Under the pieces are notes generated by a model that was not told the origin of the DNA, searched no databases, and worked only from the letters and a program-made list of their open reading frames with translations. Positions 1 through 6,772 of a DNA stretch of 17,839 nucleotides are shown here, in pieces. The position numbers and the translations under genes are program-made. This DNA is from DASTHV01 sp035718045. GTDB lineage: Bacteria; Patescibacteriota; Saccharimonadia; Saccharimonadales; UBA10212. The stretch lies in assembly GCA_035718045.1 (NCBI GenBank), contig DASTHV010000037.1, positions 1 through 17,839 on the forward strand. The letters are read 5' to 3'. Within the stretch, counting starts at the first letter, position 1. Every line of letters begins with the position of its first letter.

Positions 1-18
1 GTATGGTATTGTATAATA

Positions 19-342
19 ATGCCAAGACATGAAGTAACAGCGCCGCCTCCTGACGCTCAGCCGGAAGAATTTTATACCTACCATAAAAATCGGGTAGATT
101 TAGTTAAGGCCGTGATAGAACGATTGTTGTTGCGCGAACAGGCTCTGGCAAGACTTAGTTTTGGAGAAAAAGGGTATACCGGGAGTCAAGTCGCTACAGC
201 CAGAACGAGTTTAAAAAACGCTCAAGATCAACTTGATGCTAATTTATGGCGCGCTCATCAGGATAAAGAAAAGCGCTTGGATGAGTATATCGCGCAAGCT
301 CGACTTGAAGATGAAGAGCACTCAGTGATTAAATCCGAATAA
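19..342 (+). CDS. Small helical protein of unknown function (5' end may be open)
   Basis: I do not recognise this 107-residue protein. It begins with a short Pro-rich segment (residues 8-16), and the rest reads as charged amphipathic helix with no Cys, no membrane segment and no signal peptide. The ATG at 19 has no Shine-Dalgarno sequence. It is immediately preceded by a TATAAT (12-17), too close for that box to start a transcript at this ATG. No in-frame stop lies between base 1 and 19, so the true start could be upstream of the window. It ends 50 nt before rpsO, which has its own promoter, so the two are probably not strictly co-regulated. Coding status is supported by length and composition only. 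Confidence 0.6.
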   Translation: MPRHEVTAPPPDAQPEEFYTYHKNRVDLVKAVIERLLLREQALARLSFGEKGYTGSQVATARTSLKNAQDQLDANLWRAHQDKEKRLDEYIAQARLEDEEHSVIKSE

Positions 343-353
343 TGGTTTGGCTG

Positions 354-382
354 TTGCCAATTCACCCCTGATGTGCTAGTAT
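354..382 (+). promoter_or_regulatory. Promoter of rpsO, near-leaderless
   Basis: A -35 box TTGCCA (354-359) and a -10 box TAGTAT (377-382) are separated by 17 bp, and a TG dinucleotide one base upstream of the -10 makes it an extended -10. The expected transcription start (389-391) is only 2-4 nt before the rpsO ATG at 393. No Shine-Dalgarno sequence precedes that ATG. Inferred from sequence alone. Confidence 0.6.
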
Positions 383-392
383 TTAGACCTGA

Positions 393-659
393 ATGATCAC
401 TAAGGAGAAGAAGGCCGAGGTCACCAAGGACCTTAAGGCTCACGATAAAGATACGGGAAGCCCTGCGGTGCAGGTAGGTATAATGACAGCCCGGATCGCC
501 GAGCTGACCGATCATATGCGCGCTAACAAGCACGATTTTATGGCTCGCCGCCGCCTGTTGCAGCTGGTTGGCAAGCGCAAGCGCCTGCTAAAGTACATCG
601 CCGATCAAAATGGTGACGAATACCTGGCCCTTATCAAGAAGCTTGGCATTAGGAGATAA
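393..659 (+). CDS. rpsO: Small ribosomal subunit protein uS15
   Basis: This 88-residue protein has the standard S15 length and fold signature. It has a helical N-terminus with the conserved DTGSPAVQVG stretch (residues 20-29), the HKHDF-like turn (ANKHDFMARRRLLQLVGKRK, residues 44-63) and a C-terminal KKLGIRR. S15 binds the central domain of 16S rRNA and is a primary binder for assembly of S6:S18, both of which are encoded further along this window. The ATG at 393 is the natural family start although it lacks a Shine-Dalgarno sequence. The gene is followed by pnp after a 178-nt structured, AT-rich spacer, the rpsO-pnp order conserved in many bacteria. Confidence 0.97.
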   Translation: MITKEKKAEVTKDLKAHDKDTGSPAVQVGIMTARIAELTDHMRANKHDFMARRRLLQLVGKRKRLLKYIADQNGDEYLALIKKLGIRR

Positions 660-671
660 TTTATCATTTTA

Positions 672-765
672 CATTTACCAAATTAACAATTATTAACCAT
701 TAGCCAATTTGCAAAAATGGTAAATGGCAAATAATTTGGCAAATGAAAATTGGTAAAAGGTAAAT
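672..765 (+). repeat. AT-rich inverted and direct repeats in the rpsO-pnp spacer
   Basis: CATTTACC (672-679) has a perfect inverted partner GGTAAATG at 719-726. The overlapping TTTACCAA (674-681) has a perfect partner TTGGTAAA at 750-757, and ATTTACC also matches GGTAAAT at 759-765, so one 5' strand has three competing 3' partners. A second stem pairs GCCAA (703-707) with TTGGC (736-740) and TTTGC (708-712) with GCAAA (727-731). TGGCAAAT occurs twice (725-732, 737-744). This could be an rpsO 3' structure, an RNase-processing site or a degenerate repeat; the function is unknown. A weak promoter-like TTGGCA (736) with TAAATT (761) has a 19-bp spacer and is not convincing. Confidence 0.6.
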
Positions 766-773
766 TAATAAAC

Positions 774-822
774 TGGGCGATAAAGCACAGTCCGCTAATT
801 GCGGGTTGAACCTTGTCGCCCA
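774..822 (+). promoter_or_regulatory. Hairpin in the pnp leader
   Basis: TGGGCGA (774-780) pairs perfectly with TCGCCCA (816-822) and encloses a smaller hairpin CCGC-TAATT-GCGG (792-804). The structure ends 15 nt before the pnp ATG. There is no T-tract, so it is unlikely to be a simple terminator. In Escherichia coli pnp is autoregulated through a cleaved leader stem-loop; a similar role here is only an analogy. Confidence 0.55.
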
Positions 823-837
823 AGAAAGGCAAATTAG

Positions 838-2979
838 ATGTCAGAAATAATAAATCCCTTTGGTAAAAAAATTATAAAGCTCAGTACGCAATTTTGTGGG
901 CGCGAGCTTAGTTTAGAAGTCGGGCGGGTTGGTTTTAGGACCAGCGCCAGCGTGATTGCTCGCTACGGCGATACAGTAGTGTTGGGCACAGCAATGGTTA
1001 GCCCGGAACCGGTGACTGGCATGGATTACTTCCCGCTGAGCATAGATTACGAAGAAAAGTTTTACGCCGCCGGCAAGATTAGCGGCAGCCGGTTTATTAA
1101 GCGAGAGGGTCGGCCGAGCGATGAAGCCGTGCTGATTGGCCGGCTGATTGACCGGCCGATTCGCCCCCTGTGGCCCAAGGGTTACCGGCACGAAGTGCAA
1201 GGCGTGGCATCTGTTTTAAGCATGGATCCGGGCTTTAGGCCGGACGCCGTGGCGATGATAGCCATGAGCGCCGCCTTTATGCTGACGGGCGTGCCGTTTG
1301 AAGGTCCGGTGGCCGGCGTGCGCGTTGGCTTAAAAGACGGTAAACCGCAGGCCTTTTTGCCGCTGGAAGAGCTGGAAAACGGCGAATTAGACCTGGTAGT
1401 TGCCGGAACTAAAGACGCCATTATGATGGTGGAGGCTGGCGCTAATGAAGTATCCGAAGAAGTCATAGCTGACGCCATGGCTTATGCTCATAAAGCTCTC
1501 CAGCCGGCTATAGACCTACAGAACGAGCTGGTTGAAAAAGTAGGCGTGACGGCTCAGGAATACGAACTGACACTGCCTAGCGAGGAAGTGCAAACCGCCG
1601 TGAATAAATGGGTGGACGGCAAGCTGGGCGCGCCGCTGCGAGCGCCATATCCGGAGCGCAATGAGCTAGTAAACAGCTTGCGCTACAAGATGCGTGAGCA
1701 TTTTATGAAAGAAATGGGCGAAGAGGAATTCGCTTCGATTAAATCGGTTTATGACGAAGCCTTTGACATGGCGGTGCATAAAGACGTACGCGCGGGCATC
1801 TTGGGCGACGGAGTGAGGCCAGACGGGCGTGAATTGACCGAAATCCGGCCGCTAAGCAGCCAAGTGGCGTTGTTGCCGCGGGCTCACGGCTCGAGCATCT
1901 TTACCCGCGGCGTAACGCAGGGTTTGAATATCGTGACTTTAGCGCCTTTAAGTTATGCTCAGATGATAGATACCATGGAAAAACAGGGTGAACGGCGCTA
2001 CATGCATCATTACAACGCGCCGGGTTACACGGTTGGCGAAGTTCGCCGCTTAGGCAGTCCCGGCCGCCGTGAAATCGGCCACGGTTATCTGGCGGAGCGG
2101 GCCTTGTTGCCGGTTTTGCCGAGTGAAAGCGAATTCCCATACACTATCCGCTCGGTGACCGAAATCATGAGCCAGAACGGTTCGACATCTATGGCGGCGA
2201 CTTGTTCGTCTTGCATGGCTTTGATGGACGCCGGCGTGCCGATTAAGGCACCGGTTAGCGGCATCGCCATGGGTCTGATAACTGACGGAAAAAAGACCGT
2301 TATTTTGACCGACATCGCCGACGCCGAAGATTTTGCCGGCGATATGGACTTTAAGGCGACAGGCACCGCCAAGGGCATCACGGCGCTACAGATGGACATG
2401 AAAGTCCACGGTTTAAGCGTGGAGACGCTTAAAGAGGCGCTGTTGCGAGCCAAAGACGGCCGAGCCGAGATTCTTAAGCACATGCTGGAAACTATCCCTG
2501 AACCTCGCAAGGACCTGAGCCCATACGCGCCGCGCGTAGAGGCTATTACCATCAATCCTGATAAGATCCGCGAGGTAATTGGCAAGGGGGGCGAGACGAT
2601 TAATAAAATCATTGCCGAAACCGGCGCTGAAATCGACATTAAGGACGACGGTACTGTAATGATAGCCAGCCCCGACAAAAAGAGCATTGACGCGGCGATT
2701 CAGTTCATTAGGACACTGACAGAAGAGCCAGAGGTTGGTAAGATATATGAAAACGTGCCGGTTGTCAGCGTGTTGGACTTTGGCGCTTTTGTGCAGATCC
2801 TGCCCGGCAAAGACGGGCTGGTGCACGTCAGCGAAATCAGCGAAGAGCGCACCGAACGTCCCAGTGATAAACTGAAAGAAGGCGATAAAGTCACTGTAAA
2901 GCTGGTGGCGATAGACGACCGCGGCCGTCTACAGCTAAGCATGAAAGCCGCGGCCCGCGAACTCAAAAAGGAAGGATAA
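838..2979 (+). CDS. pnp: Polyribonucleotide nucleotidyltransferase (PNPase)
   Basis: PNPase degrades RNA 3'-5' by phosphorolysis, releasing nucleoside diphosphates. The 713-residue length is normal for the family. The order is: first RNase PH domain (about 10-150, with the RNA-binding loop around RFIKREGRPSD, residues 85-95), a helical linker, and the catalytic second RNase PH domain (about 320-560). KH follows with IGKGG at 581-585, then S1 from about 633 (GKIYENVPVVSVLDFGAF) to 705. Catalytic residues are present: RR of SPGRREIGHG (407-416), D498, D504 and K506 in the ED...GDMDFK motif. The usual TRGETQ is TRGVTQ here (356-361). The ATG follows a modest AAAGG at 8 nt. The stop is 3 nt before the next start, so pnp is co-transcribed with the small membrane gene and probably with the glycosylase and RNase J genes. 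Confidence 0.97.
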   Translation: MSEIINPFGKKIIKLSTQFCGRELSLEVGRVGFRTSASVIARYGDTVVLGTAMVSPEPVTGMDYFPLSIDYEEKFYAAGKISGSRFIKREGRPSDEAVLIGRLIDRPIRPLWPKGYRHEVQGVASVLSMDPGFRPDAVAMIAMSAAFMLTGVPFEGPVAGVRVGLKDGKPQAFLPLEELENGELDLVVAGTKDAIMMVEAGANEVSEEVIADAMAYAHKALQPAIDLQNELVEKVGVTAQEYELTLPSEEVQTAVNKWVDGKLGAPLRAPYPERNELVNSLRYKMREHFMKEMGEEEFASIKSVYDEAFDMAVHKDVRAGILGDGVRPDGRELTEIRPLSSQVALLPRAHGSSIFTRGVTQGLNIVTLAPLSYAQMIDTMEKQGERRYMHHYNAPGYTVGEVRRLGSPGRREIGHGYLAERALLPVLPSESEFPYTIRSVTEIMSQNGSTSMAATCSSCMALMDAGVPIKAPVSGIAMGLITDGKKTVILTDIADAEDFAGDMDFKATGTAKGITALQMDMKVHGLSVETLKEALLRAKDGRAEILKHMLETIPEPRKDLSPYAPRVEAITINPDKIREVIGKGGETINKIIAETGAEIDIKDDGTVMIASPDKKSIDAAIQFIRTLTEEPEVGKIYENVPVVSVLDFGAFVQILPGKDGLVHVSEISEERTERPSDKLKEGDKVTVKLVAIDDRGRLQLSMKAAARELKKEG

Positions 2980-2982
2980 ACT

Positions 2983-3195
2983 ATGGCAAAGCGTGTAATT
3001 AGTAGGACTGAAGAGCAGATGTTGATGCAACTGTGGTGGGTGCGCGCTATTATCGCCATAGTATTTATCGCCTTGGCCTACGGATTTGCGTCGGTGGCTA
3101 TCAATAGCGGTAGCACCTGGCAATATGCCGTGGCCATCGGTTTTCTGTGGTACGGGCTTAAGCAAGCCGTCCGGTCCGTGCGACTGGCCTTTTAG
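2983..3195 (+). CDS. Small two-helix membrane protein of unknown function
   Basis: I do not recognise a named family for this 70-residue protein. Two hydrophobic stretches (about residues 17-40 and 46-60) separated by a short polar turn (NSGSTWQ) predict two membrane helices. The N-terminus is basic and the C-terminus ends in an Arg-rich amphipathic tail. The start at 2983 has a strong Shine-Dalgarno, GGAAGGA, inside the end of pnp, and only 3 nt separate the genes, which favours real translation coupled to pnp. The stop codon lies inside the ribosome binding region of the next gene. Its position between a PNPase and an RNase J gene invites the idea of a membrane anchor for RNA decay, but nothing in the sequence shows that. 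Confidence 0.75.
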   Translation: MAKRVISRTEEQMLMQLWWVRAIIAIVFIALAYGFASVAINSGSTWQYAVAIGFLWYGLKQAVRSVRLAF

Positions 3196-3199
3196 GAGT

Positions 3200-3781
3200 A
3201 TGCCAAAAGCTGTTAAGCAAAAACTTCTGGAGCAGATTAAGGCAGATATTTTAGCTCAAAATATCTGCCCGGATTTGGCCCAGCAAGCCAAACAGCTGGT
3301 TTTTGGGGACGGCAATCCTGATGCCGAGATAGTATTCGTTGGCGAAGCGCCGGGCAAGAATGAAGACGAGCAAGGTCTGCCGTTCGTTGGCGCCGCTGGT
3401 AAATTCTTGGACGAGATGCTGGCCGGGATCGGATTGAAGCGCGCCGACGTGTACATTACCAATATCGTTAAATACCGGCCGCCGAACAATCGCGATCCGT
3501 ATCCGGATGAAAAAACCGCCTTTTTGCCATTTCTGCGGTCCCAGCTAGAAGTAGTTAAGCCAAAGCTGGTAATACCGCTGGGCCGGCATAGCATGGGCGT
3601 GCTGCTACCGCCTGATCTGCGGATCAGCGAATGCCACGGGCAGCCTAAGCGCTATAAAGGACAGGTTTACCTGCCATTATTCCATCCGGCGGCGGCACTG
3701 TATAACGGTGGGATGCGCCAAACGCTTATAGACGATTTTGCCCGGATTCCAAAGATTCTGGCAGCCGTTGATAAATCATAA
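3200..3781 (+). CDS. Uracil-DNA glycosylase, family 4-like, lacking most Fe-S cysteines
   Basis: This 193-residue protein carries the uracil-DNA glycosylase superfamily motifs: motif A GEAPGKNEDEQGLPFVGAAG (48-67), the central NIVKYRPPNNRDP (88-100) and motif B HPAAAL (162-167). Family 4 enzymes excise uracil from DNA at the start of base excision repair. They usually hold a 4Fe-4S cluster on four Cys, as CxxC near the N-terminus, KCRPP, and AC about 16 residues later. Here only the second (C23) remains; the others read Q20, Y92 and F108. C145 lies elsewhere. The ATG at 3200 fits the family N-terminus; an overlapping upstream reading from 3086 would run through the preceding membrane gene and is not credible. 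The GGAG ends only 1 nt before the ATG, so initiation may depend on termination of the upstream gene. Confidence 0.88.
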   Translation: MPKAVKQKLLEQIKADILAQNICPDLAQQAKQLVFGDGNPDAEIVFVGEAPGKNEDEQGLPFVGAAGKFLDEMLAGIGLKRADVYITNIVKYRPPNNRDPYPDEKTAFLPFLRSQLEVVKPKLVIPLGRHSMGVLLPPDLRISECHGQPKRYKGQVYLPLFHPAAALYNGGMRQTLIDDFARIPKILAAVDKS

Positions 3782-3830
3782 ATGAAATTTAAAAAACTAA
3801 TCTAAACGATCAGTGAAAGAAAGGAACTAG

Positions 3831-5891
3831 ATGGAGAGAAATAATAAATCTAACCCCACAAATAATAAACCTAAAGCCAGCCGAGGGCAGGCAGGACAGT
3901 CGCGAAGGTCGAGCCGCGGCGCGGCTTTGCGGGCCCAAAAGCAGGCCGTGCAAGACGCTAACCGGATTGCCAACCAATATTTGGACGCGGCCTCGATGCC
4001 GGGCGAACAACCCAAGCCGCGCCGCGCCGTTGCTATAGGTGACAGCCCAAGGTTGAAAGTAATCGGTCTGGGCGGTATGGACGGTGGCGGCAGCAAGAAC
4101 ATGATGGTGATTGAGTACCAAAATGACGCTCTAGTAATCGACTGCGGTAACGACCTGTCTGTGGATCTGCCCGGTATTAACTACGGTATAGCCGACAGTA
4201 CATACTTGGACCAGATCAAATCCAAAATAAAAGGCTTTGTAATCACTCACGGTCACTTGGATCACATTGGCGCTCTGCCGCATATATTGCCAAAATACCC
4301 CGGTGTGCCGGTTTATGGCAGCCGCTTTACTATTGGCCGAGTAGAAGAAATATTCGAGAATTTCGGCCTGCCGATGCCCGATAATTTTGAGCTTAACACC
4401 GTGGTAATGAATGAAACGACTCATGAGCGGCTTAAAGTAGGCGATTTCTATGTCGAGCTGGTGCGGGTAACGCACTCTATCCCAGGCAGCACTACGGTAG
4501 TGGTTGATACGCCAGTTGGCCGTTTGGTCAACACCGGCGATTTCCGCTTTGACCCCAACCCGCTAGACCATGAAAAAACCGATATGGAGCGGTTTAAGGA
4601 ACTAGGCAAGGAAGGTGTGCTGTTACTGATGAGCGAAAGCACCACCTCAGACCGTCCTGGCCGGACTCCCAGCGAAAGCACTATCGAACAAAGCTTCATC
4701 GACATTATGGAAAACGCCCCAGGACGGATTTTTGTCGCCCTATTTTCGACTAATATGAACCGCGTACAGATGATAGTCAATGCCGCGGTGCACCACGGCC
4801 GTAAGGTTGCCATGGATGGCCGCAGCATGGTTTCCACTCTGGAAATGGCCGTAAGAAACGGCTATATGAAGATTCCCAAAGGCACCTTCGTGCCAATTGC
4901 TAACGTATCTAGCCTTAAAGACCATGAAGTGGTTGTGGTCTGTACTGGCGCCCAAGGCGAGCCTAATTCGGCCTTGCAGCGGATGAGTACCGGCGACCAC
5001 CAGCACGTCTCCTTAAAAGAGCAAGACACCGTAATCCTTTCCAGCACGCCGATTCCCTATAGCGGCAACGACGCGCTAATCAGGTCAATGGTGGATGAAC
5101 TACTCAAAAAAGGCGTGCATACCTTTAGGCACGAGAGCCACGAAGTAGATCACGTTGGCCCGCTGCATGTTTCCGGCCACGGCAGCCAAGAAGAATATCG
5201 CGAAATGATAGACATGCTAAAGCCCAAATTCTTCCTGCCTATATATGGCGATTACACAGCTAAGAAGTACCACATTGGTCTGGCCATAGAGGCCGGCGTG
5301 CCGCGGGCGAACACTCTGAATATCGAGAACGGCCAGGTAATTGAGCTAACCCAGAACAAGATGGAAATAACCGGCGAAGCTCCACATGGTACTGTGCTGG
5401 TGGACCAGACCGGCGCTATCGTTAATACGGTAGTCATCAAAGACCGGGTGCTGCTGAGCGAGGAGGGCCTGGTGGCCGTAGTACTGACCATCGACAAAAA
5501 GACCGGTGGTCTGCTGACCAGTCCGGATATCATCAGCCGTGGTTTCATTTACATGAAAGACAGCGAAGAGCTGATGAATGACTTTAGAAATGAGCTGCGC
5601 CGCGCCGTACAGCAACGCTATAAACGGGTTGATCTGGATCGGTTCAAGGCTGAACTGAAAGACTATGTCACTCATTTTCTATACGAACAGACGCAACGGA
5701 GCCCGATTGTCATTCCGGTAGTAAATGTGATTGGCGGCCGCAGCGAAAAAGCCAACAACGACTTGCACCAGCCGTCCAGCAAGGGCGAAGAAGAACAGCC
5801 TAAGACTCCAGAGGAGATCGCCCGCGAGCAACAGCAGAGATTTGCGCAGATGAGGCAGCGACTGCTGAACCAAGACGCTCGAGTCGACTAG
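3831..5891 (+). CDS. rnj: Ribonuclease J (MBL/beta-CASP nuclease)
   Basis: RNase J is a metallo-beta-lactamase/beta-CASP enzyme with 5'-3' exonuclease and endonuclease activity on RNA. The first ~70 of 686 residues form a basic, Ser/Arg/Asn-rich disordered extension, longer than usual. The catalytic core begins near LKVIGLGG (75-82). Metal ligands visible are H140, H142, D144 and H145 (HGHLDH), H215 (THSIPGS) and D237 (NTGDFRFD). The beta-CASP part contains HVSGHGSQEE (446-455), with the conserved His at 450. At the motif-C position, 22 residues after H450, where PxHGE is expected, the protein has PIYGD with Y472. The last ~55 residues are polar and Glu/Gln-rich. The start has a good AAGGAA 4-5 nt upstream of the ATG. 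It lies 49 nt after the glycosylase gene and probably shares the pnp transcript. Confidence 0.95.
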   Translation: MERNNKSNPTNNKPKASRGQAGQSRRSSRGAALRAQKQAVQDANRIANQYLDAASMPGEQPKPRRAVAIGDSPRLKVIGLGGMDGGGSKNMMVIEYQNDALVIDCGNDLSVDLPGINYGIADSTYLDQIKSKIKGFVITHGHLDHIGALPHILPKYPGVPVYGSRFTIGRVEEIFENFGLPMPDNFELNTVVMNETTHERLKVGDFYVELVRVTHSIPGSTTVVVDTPVGRLVNTGDFRFDPNPLDHEKTDMERFKELGKEGVLLLMSESTTSDRPGRTPSESTIEQSFIDIMENAPGRIFVALFSTNMNRVQMIVNAAVHHGRKVAMDGRSMVSTLEMAVRNGYMKIPKGTFVPIANVSSLKDHEVVVVCTGAQGEPNSALQRMSTGDHQHVSLKEQDTVILSSTPIPYSGNDALIRSMVDELLKKGVHTFRHESHEVDHVGPLHVSGHGSQEEYREMIDMLKPKFFLPIYGDYTAKKYHIGLAIEAGVPRANTLNIENGQVIELTQNKMEITGEAPHGTVLVDQTGAIVNTVVIKDRVLLSEEGLVAVVLTIDKKTGGLLTSPDIISRGFIYMKDSEELMNDFRNELRRAVQQRYKRVDLDRFKAELKDYVTHFLYEQTQRSPIVIPVVNVIGGRSEKANNDLHQPSSKGEEEQPKTPEEIAREQQQRFAQMRQRLLNQDARVD

Positions 5892-5896
5892 CGCTC

Positions 5897-6028
5897 GCCT
5901 ACGCCGCCTAACAGGCCGCTCACGCGCGGACGGTCAGCCGCCTGAGCCGCGCATTGCATTATCGCGTCTCCGCGGCTGACCGGACCGGCTCCGCTTGGGA
6001 AAGGTTAAGCCTGTTAGGCGACTTAGGC
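5897..6028 (+). repeat. Long nested intergenic hairpin after rnj
   Basis: Starting 6 nt after the rnj stop, stems nest in order: GCCTA (5897-5901) with TAGGC (6024-6028); a perfect 12-bp CGCCTAACAGGC (5905-5916) with 6009-6020; GCGGA (5926-5930) with TCCGC (5990-5994); a perfect 11-bp CGGTCAGCCGC (5931-5941) with 5972-5982; then GAG/CTC (5944-5946, 5968-5970) and CGCG/CGCG (5948-5951, 5963-5966). A 9/14-nt internal bubble separates the 12-bp and 5-bp stems. There is no T-tract. It resembles the hairpins at 9026-9179 and 10802-10918 in position and vocabulary, and shares the 10-mer CCGCTCACGC (5916-5925) exactly with the latter. Confidence 0.8.
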
Positions 6029-6048
6029 TCGCATGGGCCATGGCTAGC

Positions 6049-6078
6049 TTGAGTTGTTGGTGTGGGAATTTTTATATC
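6049..6078 (+). promoter_or_regulatory. Possible promoter of the 47-residue ORF
   Basis: TTGAGT (6049-6054) is followed by TTATAT (6072-6077, 17-bp spacer) or TATATC (6073-6078, 18 bp). Transcription would start near 6084 and give a leader of about 50 nt before the ATG at 6136. The match is moderate. Confidence 0.35.
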
Positions 6079-6135
6079 GCTGACAGCTAAATTCAGAAAT
6101 ATTCAAAGAATGACTAAAGCAAAGATAGGATCACT

Positions 6136-6279
6136 ATGCCAGACCCAGATGAGATAGAGGAAGAAATAAGCGAGAAAGAAAGTGAAAAATCTGAAATAGA
6201 AGAAAAGATTAGCAGTTTGCATGAAGCTAAGGAGCAGGCTGAGGCAGCTGAAGAGTCACAGGAAAGCGCCGAAGGCTAA
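6136..6279 (+). CDS. 47-residue acidic helical ORF, unknown function
   Basis: This short frame encodes 47 residues, beginning MPDPDEIEEEISEKESEK and ending in SAEG. Nearly half the residues are Glu, Asp or Lys, with regularly spaced Ile and Leu (I7, I11, I21, I25, L28), which suggests a short coiled coil. There are no Cys, aromatic or membrane segments. AGGA (6127-6130) sits 5 nt before the ATG, a good ribosome binding site, and a plausible promoter lies upstream. I know of no family. It stands between the long hairpin after rnj and the promoter of the next gene. Composition and ribosome binding site favour it being real, but at this length chance cannot be excluded. Confidence 0.55.
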   Translation: MPDPDEIEEEISEKESEKSEIEEKISSLHEAKEQAEAAEESQESAEG

Positions 6280-6304
6280 AAACGATATACACTTGTCTAA
6301 ATTC

Positions 6305-6333
6305 TTGACACTCGCCCGACATAGGAGTGTAAT
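6305..6333 (+). promoter_or_regulatory. Promoter of the 93-residue ORF
   Basis: A consensus -35 TTGACA (6305-6310) and a -10 TGTAAT (6328-6333) are spaced 17 bp apart. Transcription would start near 6340 and leave a leader of about 64 nt before the ATG at 6404. Confidence 0.6.
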
Positions 6334-6403
6334 CGAACTTAATCAGTCGTGTGATACGGGTGCTCGCAGAGTGAAATAAAGACTGAGCTAAAAGGAAAGC
6401 AAT

Positions 6404-6685
6404 ATGAGTGCTGAACAAGCCTTTTTAATGGAGCTTCAGGGTAGAGAAGCAATTAGATCTCTGGCGGAGGAAAGAGCTCAAAGTGCATTTGATTCAGGTG
6501 AAGTCGATAGGCGGACAGACGCCGCTAATGATATCGTCCTCCTTATGGTGAACAGTGATGAGTTTATTGTTCGAGTACAGCCTGTAGCTGAAGACGAGTT
6601 GCCTTTTGAGTTTAAAGTACCCCGCCACGAAGCCCTGGACGCCTATAAACACCCTTACGCCTACATCCATCACATAGCTGCTTAA
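6404..6685 (+). CDS. Conserved-looking small soluble protein, unknown function
   Basis: I do not recognise this 93-residue protein. The first ~45 residues are helical and charged (EQAFLMELQGREAIRSLAEERAQ). The second half alternates hydrophobic residues (NDIVLLMVNSDEFIVRVQPV, 42-61), as in a beta sheet, and the C-terminus is rich in His and Tyr (YKHPYAYIHHIAA, 81-93). There is no signal peptide or membrane helix. The ATG at 6404 has AAGGAAA upstream at good spacing, and a consensus-like promoter (6305-6333) drives it. It ends immediately before the first ftsK promoter. The terminal YxHxYxxIHH arrangement could bind metal, but that is only a compositional remark. Confidence 0.7.
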   Translation: MSAEQAFLMELQGREAIRSLAEERAQSAFDSGEVDRRTDAANDIVLLMVNSDEFIVRVQPVAEDELPFEFKVPRHEALDAYKHPYAYIHHIAA

Positions 6686-6686
6686 G

Positions 6687-6716
6687 TTGACAAACAAAGC
6701 ATAATCGTGTTATAAT
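6687..6716 (+). promoter_or_regulatory. ftsK distal promoter P1
   Basis: TTGACA (6687-6692) and TATAAT (6711-6716) are both perfect consensus hexamers with an 18-bp spacer. The predicted start near 6723 gives a ~50-nt leader. The -35 begins directly after the stop codon of the preceding ORF. Confidence 0.75.
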
Positions 6717-6736
6717 TACAACACCAAGCTTATCTG

Positions 6737-6764
6737 TTGAGATGGGCCTGGAACAGAGTATAAT
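6737..6764 (+). promoter_or_regulatory. ftsK proximal promoter P2, leaderless
   Basis: TTGAGA (6737-6742) and a perfect TATAAT (6759-6764) are spaced 16 bp apart. The predicted transcription start (6771-6772) lies within 0-2 nt of the ATG at 6773, so this promoter would give a leaderless ftsK mRNA. No Shine-Dalgarno sequence is present upstream of the ATG. Confidence 0.65.
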
Positions 6765-6772
6765 AGTTAGAC

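Noticed and set aside
2085..2687. 200-residue minus-strand frame inside pnp
   Set aside because: It lies antisense to the catalytic core and KH domain of PNPase; Ser/Ile/Leu-rich low-quality translation with no ribosome site.
3086..3199. N-terminal extension of the uracil-DNA glycosylase
   Set aside because: It overlaps the small membrane protein in another frame and does not match the family N-terminus; ATG 3200 fits.
5897..6028. 6S RNA
   Set aside because: The long stem with an internal bubble is suggestive, but similar hairpins follow two other genes, there is no promoter of its own visible, and the size is small; kept only as an alternative.
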